A DNA stretch of 64,000 bases. It comes from Ceratodon purpureus (lineage: Eukaryota > Streptophyta > Bryopsida > Pseudoditrichales > Ditrichaceae). Shown here one piece after another: positions 1-10,412 of this stretch (position 1 is its first letter; every line of letters begins with the position of its first letter). The stretch covers positions 57,948,089 through 58,012,088 of the forward strand of contig CM026426.1 in NCBI GenBank assembly GCA_014871385.1. Reading direction: 5' to 3'. Made by a program: the position numbers and the translations under genes. The notes beneath the pieces are model-generated. The model was not told where the DNA came from. It saw only the letters and a list, made by a program, of their open reading frames with translations, and ran no database searches.

Positions 1-2390
1 ACAGGGAGTGGCCACCACATGCCTTGCTTGACAGTTTAACCTTTTTCTAATTTTTCACTGTAGTAATTTTGTTAATTACAGACTAATTTGGAAAAATATT
101 ACGATACTTGCAATGCATTCAGAATACTTTTTGACATCTTTGAAAAATCTTTTCCACCTAAAATTTTGTTGCCAACATACTTCAGTTACAAATCGTGTTA
201 GAAAGAGGATGGTTTACCATATTTGCCACGCATCACATCCGGACCAGCAACTGTCCTACATATTGTTCATTGGAGTTTCATCCCACTAGATCTCTGTTGC
301 TTCGTCGTTTTGCTGAGCAAGCCTTGTGCTGCCAAAGTACTTGGATCTTGAAATTCCAATTGCACTTCAAGTTAAGGAAAAGTTGTATTGTCTCTTTAAA
401 TTTAAGACAATACTTTCGTGTACTGCTCTACTTTGTTCTTGGTCTATCAATCATGCATTGCATCCTAGTGCTTGTGCTTCTAAAAACTCCACATATGGGT
501 TGATCATCTGTACTACAAGATTAGGGTAAGATGGAATGCAGCTTAGGGTTGCAGCTACTCTATATAATTGGTCTTGCATAATCTAAATCAATCTTTGTAG
601 TGCAATATCTATAAAGCTTGCATCGTGTATGACAATGTCTTTCACTTGTATTGATGTGGTGTTTGTATATTTGGTGGGAGGGATGATTTTTAGGCGGTTT
701 TTTCACTGTCTAGTTTAGAATTGTAGGTTTAGCAAATTCTTTTCAAATGGCTGCAAGAGACAATCTCTCAAGTGCTGATTTGGATTGCTGCATTGTTCCT
801 ACTCATTTGTATAGAAAGGATTCGAATTGGCCTCTAATTTCCAATCTAGGATGTGAATTAGGTGCAGCCTTTGTTGACTTGACCATTGTCATGGAGATGG
901 AATTGATGGAAAGATTGAAAGGGTATCTATGGTGAATGCTAGAAATTTGAAACCTAACACTACGGGTCCAAAGTGTATTGCCCTCTCTATTGGTAAGGCA
1001 TACAATTTCAATATGGATTCCAACGATGTGGCGTTAGGGTCCCAATTCAGTTCTATAGAATACTAGCAGAGTTATAATCCCAGTCTTGTACCCGGAGAAC
1101 GCTTTAATTATATTGATATGACTCGGCCAATCATGTAAGGTCAATCTGCCTATTCTCGAGCACCGTCCTATTTCCGATTCCTACTAACCCATATTAAACC
1201 GAGCATAATTCCACCCAAAGTGGAGCTCACGATTACTTGCTTCTTATACACTTGCTAAGTGTCTTTTTCACACTGGGTGATTCTTGTTTACAAATAGGTG
1301 GGCATTACTGGAGAATAAGAAGGAAAGTCTACAGTTTCATGCCCCACCTATGTCCGATACTTTTTTACTACATTTGCTAATGTAAAGAAAAAAGTTCATG
1401 TTGCCTATTTGTAAAAAAACTATAAGAATTCTTTAAATGCCCAGGAATAAGCAGACTAACATTATATTTAGAAGCAGATTCAGAGTACAAGTCATGCAAA
1501 CACGCCCTATAGTCCATACATGATAATATTTATTGAAGACAGTGACAAAGATTGTAGTGTGTTATCCAAGGATTTAGAGAGTAGGTGATTCTAGTCACAT
1601 AGAGAAGTTAGAACGAGCTAGTAGTTTGTCTATCGGTAGAAGTGATACAGTTTCCAAATCGAAGGTTCAAAGAGGTCCAACCGTAAAACATTGACGTGGT
1701 TTGTAGCAAGAGTTCGCAGGTTGTTAAGGAGCCCAATTTAGTACCTCAAGATGCGACAGCAAAGAATAGTGACTTACAAAAAAGATGCGGAACTTCATAA
1801 CAGCAGTACTAGATAGACTGAAGAAACTCCACCGAGATTTGGAGGTGGCCTTTATGTTGATCACGGGGTCCGAAGAGGGCTTGATGTACCTCTCCACTTA
1901 TTAGTCTTGTAGATGATGTGGAGGCTGAAGAATATCCCTATCAGAGATCTAAACAAGAAGAAAAGTTGCTCAAGCAACTTCGTGATATGAAGCAAACCCC
2001 GCCCCTTGGGCCATTTTGCAGAGATGATCTAGCTCGTATACCAATTCATACAAAGAGTACATAACTCTACTTTGTTCACAATGTTGCCAGATTCTTTGGA
2101 GCATGTTGGAGGATTTCAAAATTGGCAAGGGTATGAATAATAATTTTCCTTAAAGGTTTACAAAAGAGACTTAGAAGAAGAGGTTGCCGGGGTCATTAAA
2201 TGTTCCTAGGGCAAATACTGCGAAGAAGGTGATAAGGTGAGAGTGATATGCAACCCTTTCTATGCAGGAATGTAACATATTCATACACTTTCATATGCAG
2301 TCTCTGTATCATTGTCGTATAGAGTTCTGCAAATACATATTTAGCTGAATCCAGGAATTGCTAGGCCATGACGGTGCACTTGGATTTCAG
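1..2390. other. Intergenic, no supportable gene
   Basis: AT-rich sequence with only short open frames. The longest, a 62-codon plus-strand frame at 747-935, matches nothing I recognise and has no supporting context. Two loose matches to the family 1 palindrome occur near 170 (TTGTTGCCAACAT) and 328, so part of this stretch may be old family 1 sequence. Confidence 0.5.
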
Positions 2391-2594
2391 ACGTAATAGC
2401 GGTTTGAGATGCTCCTGCGATTTGGACATGGAGGGCCCCTAGCAATTGATGCCACATTTAGAACCAACCACTCAAGGGTGCGCACACTAAACTCTATCTT
2501 ACATTTGCTCATCTGTCCTAGAATTTCTGGAACCTCCTTTAGCATGTGTAGTATCGACGTAGATTTAGCTGAATATGTATTCACAGCGCTATGA
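2391..2594 (+). pseudogene. MULE-like transposase fragment
   Basis: A short plus-strand frame reads MLLRFGHGGPLAIDATFRTN. A hydrophobic stretch followed by (I/M)DATFxTN resembles the block around the first catalytic Asp of MULE/SWIM-type transposases. Nothing recognisable follows beyond about 60 codons, and no zinc-finger part is present. It is probably a relic unrelated to the complete MULE at 22-41 kb, which is on another sequence lineage. The match is one short motif, so a chance resemblance is possible. Confidence 0.4.
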
Positions 2595-2890
2595 TATGTA
2601 GCGGAAATTTCAGTGCAATGTGATATGTAACTTGAATAATTACTTCAAAAAAAAAAAAAAAAAAAACGCTAAATATATGTATTGATGCAGTCTACTTGAC
2701 AACATGATTTTAAGTTCTAACAACTCAATTCCATGGTCTTTTCAATATACCCTCTACACTGCAATGGTGAATGACTAGTGGAAAAGTTGAATACATGTAG
2801 CGTACTTCTTCACTTTGTCAACTAAGCAAGAACACCTTAAGCTTATACTGCCAGCTTTGAAAGACAAGTAATCAAAGACAAAGCCCAATT
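2595..2890. other. Intergenic with poly(A) tract
   Basis: About 300 bp without a gene. It contains a 20-bp poly(A) run at about 2,647-2,666, which could be the tail of a retroposed fragment. I see nothing else in it. Confidence 0.5.
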
Positions 2891-2932
2891 GCATTAGGGG
2901 AAAAATTAGGTCACAAAGGGGCCTTTCAAACT
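2891..2932 (+). repeat. Family 1 element terminus, copy 1
   Basis: The sequence GCATTAGGGGAAAAATTAGG followed by a GGCCTTT block recurs at 9,537 and 56,843. Each time it lies about 0.7-0.9 kb outside a family 1 gene (gene A here and in copy 3, gene B in copy 2). Finding the same sequence outside the two outermost genes of the element suggests a terminal inverted repeat. The exact first base and any target duplication were not resolved. Confidence 0.5.
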
Positions 2933-3587
2933 GGCACGTGAGAAAAAAAAAGGAGGTGCGCGTGCACTTTTGACGAGGCACCACTTATGCCATCGTGGTG
3001 CTAGTGCTGCCAGTGAGGGGTTGAACCAATCACTTCAGGCTCCTGCGTGTGTCAAGCGTTACTACAATGGCAGCGCTGATAGCATGCGGAGCTGCAAGCA
3101 CAGATCCCAAGCCTCGCAGCTCGTATTAGCAAACTTTCTTGCAACGCATTCAACGAGGAAGTTATGAGTTAGCCCACCTACCTCCTCTACCGACGACGTG
3201 TGCTGCTCCATCTCCTCTAAAGGTGTTTGGCCGATTAGGGATATTGGGTGCAACCGGCAGGGGTCAGTGCTGCGGGAGAAGCACGTGATTTGGGAAATTG
3301 GGTGCAGCTAGAAGGAGTTATTATGTAGCTAGGTAACTAATTTCAATTAACTAGCTTGACATAATCTAGGCTTCGTTGCCTCTTGTGGGCAATGTTGTGA
3401 CTAGGCAGGACTATGAAAAACTTCATCTTTAATTACATACTGTGGATTTTGCTGTCATCAAGTGCTCAAACTGTGCAAATGTGATTTTACCGTGTGCCGG
3501 TAGCGTATTCCCTAGCCCTTGTTGGTATGAAAGGCAGATGTTATAGTTCATTATTGTCTCTTCCAATACCTTGGGGTTGAGGGAAGC

Positions 3588-4493
3588 ATGGCTAGACGGC
3601 CAAAATCTCTAGTTCAGAGTGTAATTTTGCACAACGATCAAGACGTCCATGGCAATTGGATCTCAATGAGGCTGAATCGGAATTCATTGGTTCTGCCGCA
3701 AGCAAAGTCGGAGGGGCCTTGGGGTAGAGAGGCAAGGCGGCATGGTGGAGATAATTTTCGAGGAGCCTTCAAGGCTCAAATCAAGGATTTCTCCTAGACA
3801 CCTGATGTGCATGGAGCAGCCAAGCTTGATAAGGTGCTTGTGCGGCATGCGTATCAGCCTCACCAACTACGCTTGGATCCCGCTGTGGCAGCAAATAGAC
3901 CATGCATGGCCAGCTACCTATATTCCTCGCACTTTGATGATTGGGTGCACCCTACATCTATCATCGGTCCCATTCTTGTGCTCCATGCAGAGATTGGGGA
4001 GGCGACGCGGAATGCTCGAAGCCATACAGACTTGTTGGACACAAGCACATTCTTCCTTGATGGTGTATATTTTCCTCCAGCAAAGCCTACGTTATATGGG
4101 AGGGTAGAATCAATCCCGCTCCTTGGTTTCAATGGCGTCGAGTGGCCTTTGCCAGACATGCACACCTCTGAAGTCTTCAGGACCAAGCTCACAGCAGATT
4201 TTGCCAATGCGATGAAAGCGTCCACTAGTAGTAGTTTCGCGTATGGGCAATGGTTTGTGCCTGTGCACATTATGGTGGACTTGTTTGCGATCGCATGTGA
4301 CAACATTAGGCGGACTCCTACACTCTTTGTTTTACACTCTCCGTCTGAGGCGCTCATAATTAGTCTGATGAATCCTGGATGGGCTGCGAAGTTTCACATT
4401 GGCCAGGATGTTATCAAGTATGTTGTGAATAGGTCCAACATTGTCTTCCCGTATCATGTGGCTAGGCACAAACTGTACAACAAGTTCCAATAA
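3588..4493 (+). pseudogene. Family 1 gene A, unknown protein (copy 1)
   Basis: One frame from ATG 3,588 (MARRPKSLVQSV) to the stop at 4,491-4,493, about 300 codons, broken by one in-frame TAG near 3,796. The paralogue at 57,626-58,513 has TGG (Trp) there, so the stop is a G-to-A change. The two proteins align over their whole length, including the blocks GPILVLH, EWPLPDMHTSE, TPTLFVL and NPGW-KFHIGQDVIK. I recognise no domain. It starts about 0.7 kb inside a family 1 terminus, the same spacing as in copy 3, so it belongs to the element. It may act in transposition or element maintenance, but nothing in the sequence shows which. Confidence 0.6.
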
Positions 4494-4522
4494 ACAAGGT
4501 TTAAGGGTGCTGCCAACAATAG

Positions 4523-4720
4523 GTGGCATGCAATTGCCATCTACTAGAGGTGGACATGGTGGAAGTCTGTTGTGCATTTAGAGGGAGCCAAATGCCAGCA
4601 TTTGAAGTAGGCAAGGCATGGCCTTTATCCCACTTGCGCCATGAAATTGCAATGACGCTCGGAGATGATGGTTTTGGTCGAAGCAGACATGGTTCTGGTG
4701 GAAGTAGACGGTATTTGTGA
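4523..4720 (+). pseudogene. Family 1 gene C remnant
   Basis: The frame contains VEVCCAFRGSQMPAFEVGK and then WPLSHLRHEIAMTL. This aligns with the better-preserved copy on the minus strand at 18,397-18,678. The last third departs from it and then meets stops. It lies directly downstream of gene A on the same strand, which fixes the order A then C in family 1. A degenerate 13-bp family 1 palindrome (TTGTTGCCAGCAT) lies just after it at 4,781-4,793. Confidence 0.5.
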
Positions 4721-5929
4721 AAAAAAGGTACCTGTGAGCAACATCACTTCCTTGGATTTAGACACGCAAGGAGCTGGTGCTTGTTGCCAGCATGACAGTA
4801 CTAACACAGTTTGTTGGAAGCATTGATGTAGATCAACATACATAATGAGAGGCGCGTACTTCTTGTTGAGGTGGTGGTTCCCAAAACCATCAAGATTGTA
4901 GAAGTGTAGGACAAACGGCTTTTGTACTTCGGCATTAGGTGGTTCTATCAAGGTCTTCACGAGTCTGCCCACAGTATTTTCTACTTTGGGTTAAGGATAT
5001 CCCACATTGACCGTTTGGTCCATACACTTTGACATTGACCTTTCGCTAAACCGATGCAACTGTGATTTTTTACCCTTGTAAGGGACTATACATTGTGCTT
5101 GCGACATCATGATTGGTTTAGTATATGTTTTATCCTTCCTAGACTGCTCTGCAACCTTCTCCCTTGATGAATGCAAGTCTACTTCTAGAACATCTTGCTA
5201 CCAGCAAAGTTTAGGATTCAGGACAATGGCGACTTTCACAAAATAGTACAAGGTGGCAGCCACATGTACAAAATGCAAAAACAATAGGATGACATTCATC
5301 ATAAGTGTCCAAAAAAAGGAGGTTCGGTTTCTATAAGGTCTGACCTCTCACTATTGGAACTGCTTACACACTACTGACAGCAACTACTCGCTGCCACTGC
5401 AGTTGGGAACATAGAATTGAATTCAAGGCAGCCAATGTATATAAAACGTGGAACAAAGTCAATGCCGCTAATACTAATCTGCTATGGCACTATCCACAAC
5501 AAGAAACAAAAATCTTTGGCACTCTTGAGGTTTCGATGGCGTCAATAAGCTGGTCAAGGGCAGCTCCATCCGGGCCTCCCGATGTCTCCTCAGAATGTGT
5601 GACATTGCCGCCAAGTTCACCTCTATCTTTGCGTGTATTCTCGGCGTTCACACGTGGAGAAGCTTGTGTCACGTGGAGGGGCTTGTGTCACCTGGAGGAA
5701 GCTCAAATTGTCTGACCTCTGCGTGTTGGCAACACCATCGGCATCTCCTACGGCTGCTGGCAGCAACGCTGTGGATACCTCGAACTGCATGGAGGTCTTG
5801 GTGGTGACAAGCGGATGTGAAGCCCCCTCAAGGCCATCTTCTTGACTTGTTCCTCTCCCTCTCAGGCAAGAGAAGTATGCTCAGCCGCCCTCTTGCTAGC
5901 AAAAGAGCTTTGGAAGTTTGGTACACCCA
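4721..5929. other. Family 1 interior, no clear gene
   Basis: No convincing reading frame. It holds two good matches to the family 1 palindrome, TTGCTACCAGCAA at 5,195-5,207 and CTGCTGGCAGCAA at 5,754-5,766. It separates the gene A/C pair from the 3' end of gene D, so it is probably untranslated or decayed family 1 sequence. Confidence 0.4.
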
Positions 5930-7386
5930 CCTCACACTGGAGAATCTCCTGAACTAGATGGAGCTCCGCTTGAGGTGACTCATGCAGTGGAAATCCCTAC
6001 TGTCCAAGCCACCCTCCACTCAAGGAGCGGCAGCAACGGCTACACTTGGCGCCAAGGGAGAAGACAACCTCAAACATGCAATGTGGGTGTGCTAAGCAAA
6101 GCAACCGCATGTCAAGGGTATACAAGCAGTGTCAACAAAGTACCGGTCACAGAAGGGGCAAGGGTCTGAAACCTGGATGGGGAGGGCTCGAAACTGAGAT
6201 GGCAGTTGTGGGAGCACATTCTTTGGCCGTATGAATGATGCTGCTAGCGCGAGGGACATGATCTCCACACTAAGAACTCCGTCCTCAGCCTTGGAGTTTT
6301 CTATATCCCTCTCCAATGATGCTAGCAAAGCCTCCTTGGTGTCGATGCGTTGTTGGGCTTCTTGGGCAGCCTTGCTTGCATTGGACAGCTGATCACCACG
6401 AAGACGGGCCAAAGCATCAAACCGCCTCTTCTCTCCATCGTTGCAAGCGGCCCTTGCTTTCGTGCTTGCAGCGCGATGGGCGGCGACATCCTTATAGAAC
6501 CAGTTCTTCTCATCCTCCTTCTCCCTCAAGAAAGCGCTGATTTTGCAAACCTCCAACAATCTGCTCCCTCTGAGCCTCCTTCGCAAGGTCGGCTTGAGCT
6601 CTTGCTTTCTTGGTCCTAGCCTAGTCCAACTTCACCTTCGGATCCGAGGTGGGTCGGTCTTCATCTTTGCTGCCAACAGAGGAAGACTTGGGATGCCTTT
6701 CCTCCTCACTCACAAAGGCCGCCTTTGCCTTCAGCCTGCTTTGAGTGCGACCCCGCGCTCCCTTTATTCCTGGCCTTCCTTGCAACTGCTCCCGTTAACA
6801 AGGGCGCCGTGGCTAGGTTGAGTGCCGAGTCCCTCAATGGCCAAGGATGTGTTGCCAAGAGAGGGCTTGTCATTGATGTGGCCAGCAAGCATGTCGATGA
6901 TGGCCTCAATCTGCTCTCTTAAGGCTGGGGGTGGGAGCTTGAGAGGGTTGCGGGCAGCCTGCTTTTCACGTTTCTTCTGTAGGGACTCCGCCTTCTGTGC
7001 CCAGTTGACCTCTTTGCCCAACTGGAAGCTTAGATGACAAGCTCAAAGATAGGAGGTACCAAATGTGTTGTTATCATGGTCACTTCCATACACCTTTGCA
7101 TGCATCTTTGTGTAAGCCTCGATGGCTTGCTGGTCACTGCAATCAGAAATGTAATGGCGTCCAGATGACCGCTCCAGCCACCGCTCTATAAACAAGGATT
7201 TACTGCATATCTTGTCACTGCTGAGGTCGGAGAATGGGGTTCCACTGTTGTAGAGGCCAAGTGTCCAATGGAAGAACTGGCCCTCTTCCTTCCAAGAAGA
7301 AAGGGAGCTACCACTTGCAGCTTAGATGCCACATCATTCGGTAGCGACTTCGAGTCGAATGGACGGTTTGATGGCAAGCAACCGGC
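5930..7386 (-). pseudogene. Family 1 gene D, coiled-coil RING-like protein (decayed copy 1)
   Basis: Read from 7,386 down to about 5,930 this aligns, with several frame changes, to the copy at 15,069-17,118. The order is an N-terminal block including APFLLGR and FSDLSSDK, a REQIEAIID block near 6.9 kb, a charged coiled coil (EKRRFDALARLRGDQ) and a Cys/His block with CPFCDRYFVDTACIPLTCGC near 6.1 kb. The frame breaks just after the first Cys pairs, but MFE and C-x2-C remnants follow in another frame. No intact protein can be made from it. It is head-to-head with the copy 2 material, which is inverted. Confidence 0.6.
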
Positions 7387-7967
7387 TCCTCCTTGCTGCC
7401 ATCAACCATGGCTGCAGCACACCCCTCACACATAGCCCTCCGCAGCCCCCCTCAACCTCTTTTAGATTCTGCAACTTCTTAGGTCGCGGCCAAGCTCACG
7501 TTGAAGTGCACCTCCAAGCTCATCTCCAAGCAACCTCCAAGCCCGCGGCCTTCAAATCCCCAAACGCGCGGGTGTTGCTTGCAGCAACGAGTGCAAGAGG
7601 GGGGAAGAGGAGCGCTTTTCTCCTCTCTACACTGCGCGGGAATGGGCGCCACGGTCATAGGGGAATGACCGGCGCCCATAAACATCTACCTCACCCTACA
7701 ACGTCGCATCAGGTTATTAAGACTTTTTTTTAAAAAAAGGATTTGAAAAAAATAATAGAAATGGGAGGAAAGAAAAAAGAAAAAAGAAAAAAGAAAAAAG
7801 AAAAAAAGAAAACTAAAACAAGATCAAAACCCAGAAATAGAAAAAATCTAAAATAACAATTAGAAGGAAAGTTAACTAAAATTGGGAGAAGGGAGATAAT
7901 TTAATCAAGGGATATTTAGGTGATTCTAGACAAAAAAAGTCCAGAATTCAGAAATGACCAATTCCAA
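7387..7967. repeat. Spacer with A-rich microsatellite
   Basis: After a Pro/Ala-rich open frame of doubtful meaning (7,387-7,733), an A-rich tract of GAAAAAA-type repeats runs from about 7,765 to 7,812. Family 2 palindromes start just beyond, so the junction between family 1 copy 1 and an inserted family 2 fragment probably lies here. Confidence 0.5.
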
Positions 7968-9340
7968 CTCAGCGGACCGCCGATGGATGGAGATCATGTT
8001 GATTCAAGTATTGAAATGTATAATACAGAGTCAGCATCCCGGCGATAACAGAACACGCTAAACTAACTAGTCCCGTACCAGTTTGAAACATTAAGTCCTA
8101 CAACATCATGTCTACTACCACCACTATGTACCAAGTTGACGTAAATCCTATCACATTATAACCTACTCGGGGAACTATTCCCCTAAAAGCATAGCTGTAA
8201 GGTCAATGAGTAAATCATATATTTGAAGGCCGCACAAACGGATCGACCAAGTCGGCGGGCAGCTGATGGAAGGTGTTGTGTTGGTCAGCAGGAGGGAGGA
8301 AGTGGAAGTTGTAGGCAAAAAAGTCCGCTGAACTCAGTCCCAGCACACTTCACTCCAATCCACTCGTGCACGTCCAAACCTTCTCGCACCTTGAATTGCC
8401 CAGTGCATTTGCCCTGGCCTCTGCGCCTGCGCCATATACTCTGGTACAGATCCGAACTTGTGCAAGGGATATACCACAAGAAGGATATCTGTAGCAACGT
8501 TAGGTATAACGCCGTCATCGTTCCGAAAATTCAGATGACCTTGAAAAGGCCAAGGAATGTAGCACATATAGATTGGTGTCTTCCTCAACGACCTCAGGCC
8601 AACATCCACAAATAGCACCTGACGTCTGCAGACGTTACGAGACTGTACCTTTGGAGCAAACTTGACCTAACGTCTAATAACTCCAGGGGAAATTCTTCGC
8701 CTCGACGAGGTCACTTCTGCTATACACGAAGGACAGTCTCTCCATTACACCAGCCGGCAGAATATGTGTGAGTAAAGGCTTCAGTCCTCCCAAGGGCATC
8801 TTCGACCACAGACCAACATGAAAATGCAAGAAAAGCATGTCGAAAAGCTTCTTAAAACTTGGGCGCTGCACTACATTCCGATGCGTATCCCATGGCAAAG
8901 CAAGTATACTGGGATATACATAGCAGCGAAGGCCATTGACGCCTAGGACAATACATTTCTTGACATGATGGGGTGGACCATGAAGGCATTTGAAATAAAA
9001 CGAGGTACCTTGAAGAATATGAAGTGCAATCAGTGAAGGAAATCAAGGAATAGGAGGAAGTATATGAAAAAATGGACTATATTCAAAGTCGTCGGCGAAC
9101 CGCCGACAAATCGATGCATTGAAGAAACCTCAAAGGTAAATGTGCAGCAAGGGAAATCTCATGCATGGATCTACTAAAAGAAGTACCGAATTGCAGTAGT
9201 GGAAACAAATGTGTGGTGCAGGGAAGTTCAGAAAGGGAACAGTCTTAGCGTATTTAACTAAAGAATGTAGCGTATCATATGTGCTTACAAAAAACTATCG
9301 CCGCTGGTGTAGACTCTAATCAGTCGGCAAACCGCCGACA
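7968..9340. repeat. Dispersed 17-bp palindromes in a family 2 fragment
   Basis: Four copies of GTCGGC-N5-GCCGAC or close variants are seen at about 7,968-7,986 (AGCGGACCGCCGATGG), 8,251-8,267, 9,091-9,107 and 9,323-9,339. The last two have perfect 6-bp arms with spacers GAACC and AAACC. The fragment also encodes an FCP1/NIF-like protein, as does the main family 2 block at 44-56 kb. Confidence 0.7.
8334..9000 (-). pseudogene. FCP1/NIF-like HAD-fold protein, family 2 fragment
   Basis: The minus strand encodes KKCIVLGVNGLRCYVYP near 8.95 kb, then RPSFKKLFDMLFLHFHVGLW, then FVYSRSDLVEA. In another frame near 8.6 kb comes VLFVDVGLRSLRKTPIYM, and the end near 8.33 kb reads WSEVCWD. This is the order of FCP1/NIF-type HAD phosphatases: a hydrophobic strand with the DxDx motif, the xRPxxxxFL helix, the VGLWS strand and the LLVDD strand. 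The nucleophile motif DxDxT is replaced by GVNGL, so catalysis by the usual mechanism is unlikely. A frame change and stops between 8,618 and 8,674 could be an intron or decay. Confidence 0.5.
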
Positions 9341-9536
9341 ATGGAACTACTAGGGGCCTCAGGAGGACAAGGTAAATTCACAAACTAAGATCCAGGATTA
9401 CCCGGGACGTTAAACCTGCATGCATGAGAAAGAATAACCTCTCTATACTTCTGGTATTTGCGAGATTCTGGAAAAAGACGTGGCTTCCCCATGCAAGAAT
9501 TCTTCCTACAATACTCCTGGACATTCAATCTAGACT
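9341..9536. other. End of family 2 fragment
   Basis: No gene. It ends abruptly where the family 1 terminus begins at 9,537, so this is a family 2/family 1 junction. Confidence 0.4.
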
Positions 9537-9575
9537 GCATTAGGGGAAAAATCAGGTCTCCAACGGGCCTTGTAA
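9537..9575 (+). repeat. Family 1 element terminus, copy 2
   Basis: GCATTAGGGGAAAAATCAGG, then TCTCCAACGGGCCTT. This is nearly identical to the starts at 2,891 and 56,843. Here the first gene inside is gene B on the plus strand rather than gene A, so this is the other end of an inverted element copy. Confidence 0.5.
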
Positions 9576-10412
9576 GACAGCCCGGATTAGGTGGGCTTCT
9601 TGCCCAAAAACCCCTCTGTCGCTGTCAGCAGGGGTCTAAAATGCTGCCCGGAGCGGCCTTTTGGAGACGGAGGGGAGTTGCGTGGCTCGGATTTGCCTCG
9701 TTGGAGAGAGGGCGTGGACGGTGGTTGTTGAGCGCCAAGGAGTGGAATTTATTGCTCTGCGATTAATGAACTGCCTCGATCCGTTGCCTTGATCCACGAC
9801 TTGTTGCCACAACGGTCTCGGCGTGATGGCGCCACCGGCTCTACGCCGTTCAACACCAAGAAAACGAAGCCCACTGTTCTGCTTCAAGCAAATCGTTGTT
9901 GGCACTGTGGGACGCAGAATTGTATGTGATTTGCTCCAAAGATTCCGAGTGGCGATGGCGCCCCAGATCGGTGCAGCAAACTTGAGATTCCGATTCATTT
10001 CTTGGCAGCGTCCGCTGGCAGCAACATCGGCGAGGGGTCGTTCTCAGTCGGCGACCAAGGTTTCAACGAAGAGATGAAAACTGATGTACTTGAAGGGAAG
10101 GTGAGTTAACCTAATTCGATAAACCTTTGTGGGGTGTTTAGGAGCTAGTGGGTTTTTGAGCAATTTGAATTTCGGTTTCATTAGGCCTTGCTGCCACAAC
10201 GGCATAAGGCAATGTAGGTTTCGTGGTCGACAGCGCTTGTAGATGCCACGCAGGTCTATCAAATTAGGTTCGGATTATTTTAGGTTGTGAATTTAGTTTT
10301 TCGTTGGGTGTGGGAGGTGTCCCAAAATCATAACAAGTTTTCTCCAATAACAACAAATCACCAAGTGTGACCAGGGGAGATTCAATCAAGATTACCGACT
10401 ATTGGCTCTACG
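9576..10412. other. Family 1 subterminal region
   Basis: No supportable gene. It carries family 1 palindrome matches near 9,627, 9,801 and 10,190, with the clearest at 10,012-10,024 (CCGCTGGCAGCAA). It is the promoter-side spacer of gene B. Confidence 0.4.

Noticed and set aside
747..935. 62-codon ORF as a small gene
   Set aside because: No similarity, no neighbours, and ORFs of this size are expected by chance in AT-rich DNA.
8223..9046. Several plus- and minus-strand ORFs at 8.2-9.0 kb as independent genes
   Set aside because: The minus-strand frames join into one FCP1/NIF-like domain order; the plus-strand frame is its shadow.
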